The notes beneath the pieces are model-generated. The model was not told the origin of the DNA and ran no database searches. It saw only the letters and a program-made list of their open reading frames with translations. 64,000 nt of DNA, taken from Paenibacillus sp. PL2-23 (GTDB taxonomy: Bacteria; Bacillota; Bacilli; Paenibacillales; Paenibacillaceae). The position numbers were made by a program, and so were the translations under genes. Position 1 is the stretch's first letter, and each line of letters begins with the position of its first letter. Shown here piece after piece: positions 37,176 to 46,790 of the stretch. The stretch is from assembly GCF_040834005.1 (NCBI RefSeq), contig NZ_CP162129.1, forward strand, positions 2,504,001-2,568,000, in the 5' to 3' direction.

Positions 37176-40100
37176 ATGCCGCTTCGATTTATTATTGGAC
37201 GGGCAGGCTCAGGCAAGACGAGCTATTGCCAGATGGAGATACGAGAGGAAATGCGGAGAGACCCGGGCGGTCCTCCGCTCATTATGCTTGTGCCGGAGCA
37301 GGCGACCTTCCAGACCGAATATTCGCTCCTGAAGGGCGGCGGTCCAAGGGGCTCGCTTCGGGCTCAGGCGTTAAGCTTCCGGCGACTGGCGTTCCGGGTT
37401 ATGCAGGAGTCGGGAGGCACGGCGCTCGTGCCGATCGGCGACACGGGCAAGTCGATGCTGCTGTACAAAATCGTGCATAAGCTTGCCTCCGAGCTGGAGC
37501 TGTTCCGAGGCAGCGGGGAGCAAGCGGGCTTTATCGAGCGATTGTCGGAGCTGCTGACGGAGTGGAAGCGGTACGGCGTCCAGTCGGACGGCATTCGCCA
37601 GTTCGCCGGTGCGTCGGAGGGGAGCAAGAGCGGGCTGTTGAAGCGTAAGCTGCATGATCTGGGCCGCATATACGAAGCGATGGAAGGCGAGCTGGAAGGC
37701 AAATATGTGGACGCCGAGGATTACTTGGAGCGCCTGAAGACTGGCTATGGAGCCGCGTCGGCCATGAAAGAGGCTCGTTATTGGGTGGACGGCTTCCATG
37801 GCTTCACGCCGACGGAAATGGAGGCGCTCGGCACACTGCTTGCCTCCGGCGCGCATGTAAGCGTGACGCTGACGCTGGATCGGCCGTACCGGTCAGACGA
37901 GAGACCGCATGAGCTGGAGCTGTTCCATCCTACGGCGGAGACTTGTGTGAAGCTGGCGGAGCTGGCAGAGAAGCTTGGCGCTGATGTGCTGGAGCCCGTC
38001 GATCTGAACAAGCGGCCTGCTCCCAAGTTTGCGCAGAGTCCTGTTCTGGCGCATCTGGAGCAGCATTACGGCCAGCGCGTCCCGTTCCTGATCCCTGGAG
38101 GCGGGAGTGATGCCGCCTACAATGGCGCCATTCGCCTGGCTTCTGCCCCGAACCGGAGAGCGGAGGTCGAGGCTGTAGCGCGAGACATGCTCGTGAAGGC
38201 GCGCGACGGCGTCAGGTGGCGCGATTTCGCGATTCTTGTAAGAAATGCCGAGGATTACGCCGATTATATATCCGTTATATTCAACGATTATGAGATACCG
38301 TATTTCATTGACCAGAAGTCGAAGGCGACCCATCATCCGCTGGTTGAATTTATCCGCTCCGCGCTGGAGTCGGTGCTTCACGGCTGGCGTTACGACGCCG
38401 TGTTCCGCTGCATCAAGACAGAGATGCTGAATCCGGCTGATGGCAGCCTGCCTCGCGAGTGGTTCGACCGATTGGAAAACTATGCGCTTGCCGCAGGGAT
38501 TGATGGCTGGAAGTGGCTGGATGAGCGAAGCTGGAGGCCGCTTGGCAAGCCCTCGCTGGAGGACGACGAGGAGCTGGAGGCATCCATCACGGCCAGCGCG
38601 CGCCGCGAGTTCGAAATGGTCATGGCGGCCCGCGACACCGTGGTCCCTCCACTGAAGTCGTTCGGCGACGCCCTGCGCAGGCCAGGCAACGTAAGAGGAA
38701 TGTGCGAGGCGCTGTATCGTCTGCTGGAGCAGGCGGAGGCGGCGGATCGTCTGGACCTCTGGAGCGCTGAGGATATGGCAAACGGCGATCCGCGGCGCAG
38801 CCGGTCGCACCGTCAGCTGTGGGATAATGTGATGGCCATGTTGGATCAGCTCGTGGAGCTGGCCGGCGATCAGGAGCTGACGCCCGAGCTGTTCGCCGGT
38901 ATGGTGGAGGCGGGCTTGGACAGTCTGAATCTGGCCTCTGTGCCGCCTTCGATAGACGAGGTGCTAATCGGCAGCATGGAGAGGACGAGGTCGGGACGCA
39001 TTCGCGTCTGCTACGTGCTTGGAGCTAATGATGGCGTTATGCCCATGAGGGTGAAGGAGGACGGCATTCTGACGGAGGCCGAGCGTGACGAGTTGGGCGC
39101 GAATGGCTTCGAGCTGGCGCCCAGCGTGAGCAGGAGGCTGCTTGACGAGCGGTTCATGATCTACAACGCGCTGACGACGCCCAGCGAATCGCTCTGGATT
39201 AGCTGGTCCGCGGCGGATGAGGAAGGCAAGACGCTGCTGCCATCGGAGATTATTCGGGGCATTCGGGCGTTGTTTCCGGGAATTGCCGTACAGGACGCAT
39301 CTGCGGAGCCAGCGCCTGGTATGTCGCCCGACACGCAGCGGACCTTCGTGCAGCATCCAGAGCGTACGGTGTCGCATCTGATTAAGGCGCTGCGCGATTG
39401 GCGGCAGGAAGGCGAAATGGCTCCGTTCTGGTGGGACTTATACAACTGGTACGCCGTTCGACCGGAATGGCAGGGACAGCTTCAGCGTCTTGTCCGATCC
39501 TTGACCTATCACAATCAAGAGGAGGCGCTGCCCCGGACGCTCGCGAGAGAGCTGTACGGCGACCGGCTATCCGTCAGCGTATCCCGAATGGAGCGCTTCG
39601 TCGCTTGTCCGTTCCAGCATTTTGCCGTACACGGCCTTAAGCTTCGCGAGCGCAAGCTCTACCGTCTGGAGGCGCCGGATGTCGGCCAGCTGTTCCATGC
39701 CGCGCTTAGCAAGCTTGCGGGCAAGCTGGAGAGCCGCTGGGGCAAGCTGACGCGCCAGGAGATTAGGCAAGAAGCGTCTCATACGGTAGATGAAATTGCG
39801 CCGAAGCTGCAATCGCAGATCCTGCTGAGCAGCGGAAGATTTCAATATATTGCGCGGAAGCTGAAGGAGATTGTCGCGCAGGCAGCCATCATATTAGGCG
39901 AGCATGCCAGACGCGCGAAATTCCAGCCAGTCGCAACGGAGGTGGACTTTGGCCCTGGCGGAGCCATTCCGGCGCTGGTTCTGCCGCTGGATGGCGGTGC
40001 CGAGCTGGAAATTGTAGGCCGAATTGACCGTGTCGACGCTGCGGAGACGGAGCAGGGCCTGCTTCTGCGCGTGCTGGATTACAAATCCAGCTCCACCTCG

Positions 40101-40676
40101 CTGAAGCTGGAGGAGGTCGTGCATGGCTTGTCGCTGCAGATGCTCACTTATCTCGATGTGCTCATAACGCACTCAGAGCAGTGGCTGGGCAAGCCTGCGC
40201 AGCCGGCAGGCGTGCTGTACTTTCATGTCCACAATCCGCTGCTGCAGCTTGCGAATCGTATCGAGCCCCACGAGGTGACATCGAAGCTGCTGAAGCGATA
40301 CAAGACCAAAGGGCTGCTGACGGCCGATTCTGAGGTGGCCAGACTGATGGACGGCGAGCTGGATACGGGCTACTCCGATATTTTGCCCGTTGCGCTCAAG
40401 AAGGACGCGAGCTTCTACAGCAGCTCCTCTGTTGTGACGGAGGAGCAGTGGAGCTCGCTGCGTCGTTCCGTCAGAGATATGATCGGCCGAATTGGGAACA
40501 GCATTCTGGAAGGCGAGGTATCGATTGAGCCTTATCGGCTGGGTCCCAAGTCGCCCTGCCAATTCTGCGATTACAAGCCAGTATGCCAATTCGACGCGCT
40601 GTTCGAGGGGAACGTCTACCGGAAGCTGGGGAAACCATCCAGGGAAGAGGTTTGGCGGCAGCTAGAGGGGGAGTGA
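37176..40676 (+). CDS. addB: ATP-dependent helicase/nuclease subunit B
   Basis: Subunit of the AddAB recombination nuclease. The 1166-residue protein starts MPLRFIIGRAGSGKTSYC with a Walker A (about 8-15), has a helicase-like body, and ends in a RecB-type nuclease domain: LDYKSSSTS near 980 and an iron-sulfur cluster signature, with ACPFQHF and the spaced cysteines of CQFCDYKPVC. The ATG at 37176 has GGGAGAGG 9 bp upstream; an earlier in-frame ATG is inside that region. Its stop is 4 bp before addA. Confidence 0.96.
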   Translation: MPLRFIIGRAGSGKTSYCQMEIREEMRRDPGGPPLIMLVPEQATFQTEYSLLKGGGPRGSLRAQALSFRRLAFRVMQESGGTALVPIGDTGKSMLLYKIVHKLASELELFRGSGEQAGFIERLSELLTEWKRYGVQSDGIRQFAGASEGSKSGLLKRKLHDLGRIYEAMEGELEGKYVDAEDYLERLKTGYGAASAMKEARYWVDGFHGFTPTEMEALGTLLASGAHVSVTLTLDRPYRSDERPHELELFHPTAETCVKLAELAEKLGADVLEPVDLNKRPAPKFAQSPVLAHLEQHYGQRVPFLIPGGGSDAAYNGAIRLASAPNRRAEVEAVARDMLVKARDGVRWRDFAILVRNAEDYADYISVIFNDYEIPYFIDQKSKATHHPLVEFIRSALESVLHGWRYDAVFRCIKTEMLNPADGSLPREWFDRLENYALAAGIDGWKWLDERSWRPLGKPSLEDDEELEASITASARREFEMVMAARDTVVPPLKSFGDALRRPGNVRGMCEALYRLLEQAEAADRLDLWSAEDMANGDPRRSRSHRQLWDNVMAMLDQLVELAGDQELTPELFAGMVEAGLDSLNLASVPPSIDEVLIGSMERTRSGRIRVCYVLGANDGVMPMRVKEDGILTEAERDELGANGFELAPSVSRRLLDERFMIYNALTTPSESLWISWSAADEEGKTLLPSEIIRGIRALFPGIAVQDASAEPAPGMSPDTQRTFVQHPERTVSHLIKALRDWRQEGEMAPFWWDLYNWYAVRPEWQGQLQRLVRSLTYHNQEEALPRTLARELYGDRLSVSVSRMERFVACPFQHFAVHGLKLRERKLYRLEAPDVGQLFHAALSKLAGKLESRWGKLTRQEIRQEASHTVDEIAPKLQSQILLSSGRFQYIARKLKEIVAQAAIILGEHARRAKFQPVATEVDFGPGGAIPALVLPLDGGAELEIVGRIDRVDAAETEQGLLLRVLDYKSSSTSLKLEEVVHGLSLQMLTYLDVLITHSEQWLGKPAQPAGVLYFHVHNPLLQLANRIEPHEVTSKLLKRYKTKGLLTADSEVARLMDGELDTGYSDILPVALKKDASFYSSSSVVTEEQWSSLRRSVRDMIGRIGNSILEGEVSIEPYRLGPKSPCQFCDYKPVCQFDALFEGNVYRKLGKPSREEVWRQLEGE

Positions 40677-40680
40677 GAAT

Positions 40681-43600
40681 ATGTTGAATCCATTCGTGCC
40701 GAAGCCGGCAAACAGCACATGGACAGACGATCAATGGGAAGCGATTGTAACGGAAGGGGAGAATGTGCTGGTAGCGGCCGCGGCAGGGTCCGGCAAGACA
40801 GCCGTGCTGGTAGAGCGAATTATTCGCAAAATATCCTCCCGCACCGATGTGGATCGTCTGCTTGTTGCAACGTTCACCAAGGCCGCGGCGGCGGAGATGA
40901 AGGATCGCATCCGGCTCGCTCTGGAGAAGGAGTTGGAGCGCCAGCCGGATTCGGAGCATCTGCGGAAGCAGCTTGCTCTGATGGGCAAAGCATCCATTAC
41001 GACACTGCATTCGTTCTGCCTGGATGTCATCAGGCGTTATTATCCGCTGATTGGTCTCGATCCGGGCTTCCGAATCGCCAATGAAACGGAGAGCGAGCTA
41101 ATCAGGCTGGATACATTGGATGCTTTGTTCGAGGAGAAGTATGGCGGACAAGGCGAGGCGGACGGAGCGTTCCTGCAGCTGGCGGACCGCTATGGCGGCG
41201 AACGCGGCGACGAGCCGCTCTATCAGCTTGTGCTGAGCCTGTATGACTTCGCGCAAAGCCATCCCTGGCCGGAGCAATGGCTGCGGGAGACAGCCGCAGC
41301 CTATGAGGAGGCGACCGTGGAGCACCTGGAGGGTAGCGAGTGGATATCGACGCTCCGCGCTGACATGACGCTCGATCTGGAAGGCGCTGCGGATCAGCTC
41401 CGTCAAGCGCTGGAGCTGGCTCGCCAGCCAGCGGGGCCTTCCCCGTACGCGGAAGCCTTCAGCGACGATCTTGCGCTGGTGGAGGGTTTGCTGGACCATG
41501 TGCGATCCACTTCGTGGCGTCATTGGGCCGAGCCGTTCCGCCAGGCGGCGTTCGGTAAGCTGAAGGCGCTGCGCGGCGAGGATTACGACAAAGGGCTTCA
41601 GGAGCAAGCCAAGGAGCTCCGCGAAGGCGCGAAGAAGCTGGTGTCCGGACTCGCCGACGAATTGTTCGGCCGTGACGCGGAGCAGTTCGCGGAGGAGCTC
41701 GCCGAGCTTGCGCCGCTGATGCGCACGCTGGCTGAGCTGGTTATCGCCTTCGGGGAACGATTCGAGTCGGCGAAACGGACCAAAGGGCTTCTGGATTTCG
41801 GCGATTTGGAGCATTATTGCCTCCGCATATTGCGAGACCCCGCGTCTACCCCTGGCGAGATGCTGCCTTCCATAGCGGCATTGGACTATCAGGCTTTGTT
41901 CGACGAGATCCTGTTGGACGAATACCAGGATACCAATATGGTGCAGGAGGCGATTGTGTCGCTGATCCAGCGCCCCGGCGGTGGCAATCGCTTTATGGTT
42001 GGCGACGTGAAGCAAAGCATCTACCGCTTCCGCCTTGCGGAGCCCAATCTGTTCCTGGCCAAATATAAGGTCTACCGCAGCAGAGAGGAAGCAGCCGATG
42101 CTGCAGAAGAGGGCGCTCCAGGCAAACGAATCGATCTTGCGCGCAATTTCCGCAGCCGCCAGGAGGTCGTCGACGGGGTGAACGACGTGTTCCGCGGCAT
42201 CATGCGGGAGAAGGTTGCGGAGATGGACTACGACAGACGGGCGGAGCTGGTATGCGGCGCTTCCTATCCGGAGCCGCTCGTTCCTGGCGGCTGCACGGTG
42301 CGGTTTGCGGTGCTGGATCGCGGAACCGGCAAGGAGGATGAGGAGGACGGTGTTCCTGAGGATTCCGAATTGGGGTCTGAGGATACGGCGGAAGGAGCAT
42401 CAGGAGCTGAGGAGCTCTCAGAGCTGAAGGTCGCACAGCTTGAAGCCCGATGGATCGGGGCACAGCTGAGAGGGCTGGTCGACGGAGGCTGCCAGGTGTT
42501 TGACGGTAAAATAAAAGCATACCGCCCTATGCAGTGGCGAGACGTCGTTATTCTGCTTCGGGCGACTCAGGCCTGGTCCCCGGTTATCATCGAGGAGCTG
42601 CAGCTGATGGGCATACCGGCTTACGCCGAGCTTAGCAGCGGTTACTTCGAAGCGACTGAGGTCGAGACGATCTTGTCCATGCTGCGCGTGATCGACAATC
42701 CGTTTCAGGACATACCGCTGGCTGCCGCGCTTCGCTCCCCGTTATTCGGGCTTGATGCGGAGGAGCTGGCGCTTATTCGGCTTGCGGCGCCTCAATCGTC
42801 GTATTATGAGGCAGTGCTGCAGGCTGCCGGCTCCGAGCGGCTGGGAGATGAGTCCAGGCTGAAGCTGGCCGGCTTCCTGGAGAAACTGGACCGGTGGCGG
42901 AACGAAGCGCGTCAGGGCTCGCTGACGGAGCTTCTATGGCGCATTTATCGCGAGACGGGCTATTACGACTTTGTCGGCGGCTTGCCTGGCGGCGCGCAGC
43001 GCCAGGCGAACCTGCGCGCGCTGCACGACCGGGCGAGGCAATATGAGGCGACATCGTTCCGTGGTCTGTTCCGGTTCCTGCGGTTCATCGAACGGATGAG
43101 GGACAGCGGCGGGGATCTTGGGACCGCGGGAGCCCTTGGAGAGGGCGAGGATGTTGTCCGCATCATGTCGATTCACAAGAGCAAGGGGCTTGAGTTTCCC
43201 GTTGTGTTTGTCGCCGGTCTAGGCAAGCGGTTCAATGAGCAGGATACAAGAAGCGCGTTCCTGAAGCACAAATCGTTGGGCTTCGGTCCTCGTTATGTGG
43301 ATCCTGAGCTTCGCGTCAGCTGTCCGTCGCTGCCGTTTCTGGCGATACGCCGGAAGCTGCGCATGGAGATGCTGGCGGAGGAGATGCGCATCTTGTATGT
43401 GGCGCTCACCAGACCCAAGGAGATGATGTTCCTTGTCGGTACTGCAGCTGACGCCCGCAAGGCGCTGGAGCGATGGTCCCGCGCGGGAGACGGAGGCCGA
43501 GGCTTATCCGACTATAAGGTCGCATCCGCACGCGCCTTTATCGACTGGTTAGGCCCCCTTGCGTCGGACAGGCTGGCCCGAGGGGAGGGCTCCATGGCAT

Positions 43601-44523
43601 GGGAGGCCGGGATCGAGCCCGCAGAGCTGTTCGTGCGCGAGGCGGCGGCATCTGCCGAAGAAGCGCTCGATGAGAGTGCCGAGCATGCGCGCGAGCGTCT
43701 CCAGGCGATTACGTCGCTGGCATTGCTTGAGGATGCGGGCCAGGACCTTGAGCTACGGGAGCGGCTGGAGTGGCGCTACCCGCATTGGGCTGCCCTAGGC
43801 ATGCCCGCCAAAACGTCCGTCACTGAGATGAAGCGGCTTCACGCGGAAGTGCCTGAGGATGCCGTTCAATGGGAAGCCTCCGGCGGCGCATGGAGCTCGG
43901 AGGAAGCATCTCATATCTCATATGACAGCTTCCATGGCGAAGGAACGGAGCCAGCGTTCACGCTTCGGCTTCGCCGGCCGGCCTTTATGGGGGAGAAGTC
44001 GCTTACGGCAGCCGAGAGAGGCTCCGTCCATCATCTCCTCATGCAGCATATTCCGCTTGACGGCCCCATCTCGGAGGATGGGATACGCCATACGCTGCAA
44101 GGCATGGTCGATAAGCAGCTGCTGACGGACAGCCAAGCGAAGGCAATCGACCCCGCTTCTGTACTCGCTTTCTATGACAGCGAGCTCGGCAGGCGGCTTC
44201 TGAAGGCCGATTGGGTCAAACGGGAGGTGCCGTTCAGCTGCATGTTTCCCGCGGGCAGAGTGTATGCTCGACGGGACGAGGGGCTTGCGGAAGAGCCTAT
44301 TCTTATTCAAGGGGTTATCGACTGCCTGTTCCAGGACGAGCAGGGTTTGACGCTGCTTGATTACAAGACGGACCGAATATGGAACGGCAATTGGGAAGAA
44401 GCGGCGGAGCGCCATCGCTTCCAGCTGGAGCTGTACGGCGAAGCGATCGCCACAACGCTGGGCCGCCGCGTGGACGAGCTTATCTTATATTTTTTTGACG
44501 GCGCTGTATTCATTAGGCTGTAA
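40681..44523 (+). CDS. addA: ATP-dependent helicase/nuclease subunit A
   Basis: UvrD-type 3'-5' helicase and nuclease of AddAB. The 1280-residue product has Walker A AAAGSGKTAVL (33-40), TFTKAAAAEMK, LDEYQDTN (about 413), VGDVKQSIYRFR, MSIHKSKGLEFPVVFV, LTRPKE and the nuclease motif LLDYKTDRIW near 1227. An acidic insertion (about 560-585) lies between helicase motifs. The start follows GGGGGAG. AddAB repairs double-strand breaks at Chi sites; it replaces RecBCD in Bacillota. Confidence 0.97.
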   Translation: MLNPFVPKPANSTWTDDQWEAIVTEGENVLVAAAAGSGKTAVLVERIIRKISSRTDVDRLLVATFTKAAAAEMKDRIRLALEKELERQPDSEHLRKQLALMGKASITTLHSFCLDVIRRYYPLIGLDPGFRIANETESELIRLDTLDALFEEKYGGQGEADGAFLQLADRYGGERGDEPLYQLVLSLYDFAQSHPWPEQWLRETAAAYEEATVEHLEGSEWISTLRADMTLDLEGAADQLRQALELARQPAGPSPYAEAFSDDLALVEGLLDHVRSTSWRHWAEPFRQAAFGKLKALRGEDYDKGLQEQAKELREGAKKLVSGLADELFGRDAEQFAEELAELAPLMRTLAELVIAFGERFESAKRTKGLLDFGDLEHYCLRILRDPASTPGEMLPSIAALDYQALFDEILLDEYQDTNMVQEAIVSLIQRPGGGNRFMVGDVKQSIYRFRLAEPNLFLAKYKVYRSREEAADAAEEGAPGKRIDLARNFRSRQEVVDGVNDVFRGIMREKVAEMDYDRRAELVCGASYPEPLVPGGCTVRFAVLDRGTGKEDEEDGVPEDSELGSEDTAEGASGAEELSELKVAQLEARWIGAQLRGLVDGGCQVFDGKIKAYRPMQWRDVVILLRATQAWSPVIIEELQLMGIPAYAELSSGYFEATEVETILSMLRVIDNPFQDIPLAAALRSPLFGLDAEELALIRLAAPQSSYYEAVLQAAGSERLGDESRLKLAGFLEKLDRWRNEARQGSLTELLWRIYRETGYYDFVGGLPGGAQRQANLRALHDRARQYEATSFRGLFRFLRFIERMRDSGGDLGTAGALGEGEDVVRIMSIHKSKGLEFPVVFVAGLGKRFNEQDTRSAFLKHKSLGFGPRYVDPELRVSCPSLPFLAIRRKLRMEMLAEEMRILYVALTRPKEMMFLVGTAADARKALERWSRAGDGGRGLSDYKVASARAFIDWLGPLASDRLARGEGSMAWEAGIEPAELFVREAAASAEEALDESAEHARERLQAITSLALLEDAGQDLELRERLEWRYPHWAALGMPAKTSVTEMKRLHAEVPEDAVQWEASGGAWSSEEASHISYDSFHGEGTEPAFTLRLRRPAFMGEKSLTAAERGSVHHLLMQHIPLDGPISEDGIRHTLQGMVDKQLLTDSQAKAIDPASVLAFYDSELGRRLLKADWVKREVPFSCMFPAGRVYARRDEGLAEEPILIQGVIDCLFQDEQGLTLLDYKTDRIWNGNWEEAAERHRFQLELYGEAIATTLGRRVDELILYFFDGAVFIRL

Positions 44524-44551
44524 GCGCCGCGATAATGGAGGAAGGATCATC

Positions 44552-45169
44552 TTGGAACAGGACAACCAAAGGAAAAAACGGACTATCCTGCAAGCTGCCG
44601 TATTGTTGTTGCTTGTGATGAGCCTGATGGGCAATGTGCTGCTGTACACGAAGCATATCGAGCATACACGCGGCAAGGCTGTGGACACGGGGCAATCGAT
44701 CTTCGACAGCTTCAAGGACGGCCAAAGCGAGTTGGAGTATTGGAGCGGCATCGCTGGGCAAATTGGGGAGCTTGCGTCTTCCGACGGTACTGCAGCCCGG
44801 CTGTCTGCGGGACATCTGGGCGATGCCCTGCTTCAAAGCAGGCATAGCGGCATGGCCGCGATCATGCAGCATGCAGCGGCCATTGGCGGCGAAGCGTTCA
44901 GCGATGCGCCTGCCGAATACGTCGCTGCTATAGAAGGGTGGCGCGGCAGCTTGCTCGCCATCGAGGAGGGCGAAGGCCCGCTTCGCCCGGAGGAGCTGTC
45001 AGACATCACGGCATTGCTCGATGTATTTATCGCCCTGAAGGAGCCGCTGGACAGCTTCCCTTACGTCATTGAAGAGAGCCGCAACGCGCTGTACCGCCTG
45101 TCGGGGGGCCACGAATGGCTGGAGCTTGCCCAACGCATTCAAGCCCTGCTGCAAGAGACCACGCCTTAA
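44552..45169 (+). CDS. membrane-anchored protein of unknown function
   Basis: A 205-residue protein starting at TTG with GGAGGAAGG just upstream. The frame continues into the addA end but lacks a start there. A basic head (QRKKR) leads to one membrane helix (about 11-32), then a soluble, mostly helical acidic part (GQSIFDSFKDGQSELEYW and GPLRPEELSDITALLDVFI are examples). No family motif is recognised. It lies 28 bp after addA, so it may share that transcript. The topology would place the helical part outside the cell. Confidence 0.75.
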   Translation: MEQDNQRKKRTILQAAVLLLLVMSLMGNVLLYTKHIEHTRGKAVDTGQSIFDSFKDGQSELEYWSGIAGQIGELASSDGTAARLSAGHLGDALLQSRHSGMAAIMQHAAAIGGEAFSDAPAEYVAAIEGWRGSLLAIEEGEGPLRPEELSDITALLDVFIALKEPLDSFPYVIEESRNALYRLSGGHEWLELAQRIQALLQETTP

Positions 45170-45243
45170 CGATAAAAGATGAGGCGGCAAAGTAGCCAAC
45201 TGCCCATACCTGCATATGATGAGGTGACAGGAGGCTGATCAAG

Positions 45244-45552
45244 ATGGAAATGATGGGTCAACAAACCATGGATCTTTCAGAGAAGAAGGGTCATTGCGAG
45301 AAGCATATGCACCGTTATGTCATGGTGCAGACCAGCGACGGTATGCTTCAGGATGGCTTCATTGAGCATGTGGATGACAATATGGTGTACTTAGCGGTGC
45401 CCTATTGCGCCGGTGAAATCGATGATCGCGCGTTTTTTCCCGGCGGTTTCGGCTATGGCGGATATCCGTATTTCCCGCGCCGCAGATTTTACCGCAGAGG
45501 CTTCCCGCTGGCTGGGCTTCTGGCTTTGTCCTTATTGCCTTTTTATTTCTAA
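45244..45552 (+). CDS. small protein with Gly/Tyr-rich and hydrophobic C-terminus, function unknown
   Basis: A 102-residue protein. The N-terminal half (KKGHCEKHMHRYVMVQTSDGMLQDGFIEHVDDNMVYLAV in parts) may form a small beta-barrel-like domain; the rest is GGFGYGGYPYFPRRRFYRRGFP followed by a hydrophobic tail ending LLPFYF. His-, Gly- and Tyr-rich tails like this occur in spore-surface proteins, but this is a guess from composition. A GACAGGAGG site precedes the ATG. It ends before a strong terminator. Confidence 0.75.
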   Translation: MEMMGQQTMDLSEKKGHCEKHMHRYVMVQTSDGMLQDGFIEHVDDNMVYLAVPYCAGEIDDRAFFPGGFGYGGYPYFPRRRFYRRGFPLAGLLALSLLPFYF

Positions 45553-45557
45553 TTGCC

Positions 45558-45604
45558 GAACGCCGAGCTGGGGGAGCGCTTCCCTGGCTCGGCGTTCTTC
45601 TATT
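45558..45604 (+). terminator. intrinsic terminator
   Basis: GAACGCCGAGC (45558-45568) pairs perfectly with GCTCGGCGTTC (45587-45597), then TTCTATT. It closes the region after the Gly/Tyr-rich gene. Confidence 0.8.
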
Positions 45605-45632
45605 GGACGAGCGGTCCCATTTTCGCTATGAT
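45603..45632 (+). promoter_or_regulatory. candidate sigma-A promoter of the HIT gene
   Basis: TTGGAC (45603-45608), 18-bp spacer, TATGAT (45627-45632), about 36 bp before the start. Confidence 0.6.
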
Positions 45633-45668
45633 AGAGGTTAGGACAAGGGTGAGGGGGGAGAAGTGAAA

Positions 45669-46022
45669 ATGGACTGCATTTTTTGCAAAATCGTTGAGGG
45701 CTCCATCCCGTCCCAAAAGGTGTTCGAGAACGATTCCGTTCTGGCCTTTCGGGACATTCAGCCGGCAGCGCCCGTACATATATTAATCATTCCGAAGAAG
45801 CATATTCCGACGATGAACGATGTCGCGGACGAGGATGCCGAGTTGGTCGCAGAGCTGTTCGCAGCGGCGCGGCAGATCGCCAAGGAGCAAGGAATCGCGG
45901 AGTCGGGATACCGGTTGATCAACAACGTGAACAGCGATGGCGGACAGGTTGTATACCATCTTCATATCCATTTGCTTGGCGGAGAGAAGCTGGGCGGATT
46001 GCTGCCAAAGAGCGGAAGTTGA
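45669..46022 (+). CDS. histidine triad (HIT) nucleotide-binding protein
   Basis: A 117-residue HINT-type hydrolase acting on AMP-linked substrates. It starts MDCIFCKIVEGSIPS and has FRDIQPAAPVHILIIPKKHI; the HIT triad HLHIHLLGG lies near the end, with SGYRLINN before it. The ATG at 45669 with GGGGGGAG at 9 bp is preferred to GTG at 45663. The gene end is built into the next promoter: the TGA stop lies inside the TTGACA -35 of rpsU. Confidence 0.95.
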   Translation: MDCIFCKIVEGSIPSQKVFENDSVLAFRDIQPAAPVHILIIPKKHIPTMNDVADEDAELVAELFAAARQIAKEQGIAESGYRLINNVNSDGGQVVYHLHIHLLGGEKLGGLLPKSGS

Positions 46023-46048
46023 CACTGGGATTCTCTTTACTCTATAAT
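46019..46048 (+). promoter_or_regulatory. sigma-A promoter of rpsU-yqeY
   Basis: TTGACA (46019-46024), 18-bp spacer, TATAAT (46043-46048). The stop codon of the HIT gene (46020-46022) is within the -35. Confidence 0.85.
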
Positions 46049-46107
46049 GAAATTTGATAAACCGTGTTATAGCTCTGGACGGTCTGTTTCGGAGGGAGGG
46101 AAAACTG

Positions 46108-46281
46108 GTGTCTGAAACGAAAGTTCGCAAAAACGAAACTATTGATGCTGCGCTTCGCCGCTTTAAACGTTCCATCGCTAAAGACGGTGTCCTCGCTGAG
46201 GTGAAAAAACGCAAGCATTATGAGAAGCCAAGCGTAAAGCGCAAGAAGAAGTCCGAGGCTGCGCGTAAGAGAAAGTTTTAG
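46108..46281 (+). CDS. rpsU: 30S ribosomal protein S21
   Basis: A 57-residue basic protein starting at GTG (peptide [21 protein letters not shown], in part) and ending in [12 protein letters not shown], the standard S21. A GGAGGGAGG ribosome site precedes the GTG; the longer open frame upstream starts inside the untranslated leader. S21 acts in initiation on the small subunit. It is cotranscribed with yqeY, 15 bp downstream. Confidence 0.98.
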   Translation: MSETKVRKNETIDAALRRFKRSIAKDGVLAEVKKRKHYEKPSVKRKKKSEAARKRKF

Positions 46282-46296
46282 GAGGAGCCTTGCATA

Positions 46297-46740
46297 ATGA
46301 ACCTGAGCGAACGATTGACCGACGATATGAAGCAAGCCATGAAGAGTCAGGACAAGTTCAAGCTGACCACCATTCGTATGATGCGTGCGTCCGTTAAGAA
46401 TATGGAGATTGAGCTTAAACGTCCCCTGGAAGATAATGAAGTGCTTAATATTCTTAGTCGCGAGATCAAAATACGTAAAGATTCCCTCCAAGAATTTCAA
46501 AAAGCCGGCCGCGATGACCTGGTAACAGGTCTTGCAGCAGAAATTGAAATTATTAGTCAATACCTTCCCGAGCAGCTGACTGAAGAAGAGATTCAAGAGA
46601 TAGTAAGGCAGACCATCCATGAACTCGGTGCTTCTTCCAAAGCCGATATGGGGAAAGTGATGAGCGCTCTAATGCCCAAAACAAAGGGGCGCGCAGACGG
46701 TAAACTAGTAAATCAAGCGGTTCAGCAATTTCTGCAATAG
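46297..46740 (+). CDS. yqeY: GatB/YqeY domain-containing protein
   Basis: A 147-residue protein of the YqeY family: MNLSERLTDDMKQAMKSQDK at the start, LQEFQKAGRDDLV, and the tail-domain signature SKADMGKVMSALMPKTKGRADGKLVNQAVQQFL (in parts). The fold matches the tail of GatB but the function is not settled; a tRNA-related role is proposed for the family. Downstream of rpsU as in B. subtilis. Confidence 0.96.
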   Translation: MNLSERLTDDMKQAMKSQDKFKLTTIRMMRASVKNMEIELKRPLEDNEVLNILSREIKIRKDSLQEFQKAGRDDLVTGLAAEIEIISQYLPEQLTEEEIQEIVRQTIHELGASSKADMGKVMSALMPKTKGRADGKLVNQAVQQFLQ

Positions 46741-46756
46741 CATACGATCCGGACAC

Positions 46757-46786
46757 AAAACACCCCTGAACAGGGGTGTTTTTTTG
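46757..46786 (+). terminator. intrinsic terminator of rpsU-yqeY; group II intron target
   Basis: AACACCCCTG (46759-46768) pairs with CAGGGGTGTT (46771-46780), followed by a T-run. The intron starts a few bases beyond the T-run, as group IIC introns do. Confidence 0.9.
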
Positions 46787-46790
46787 TTGG

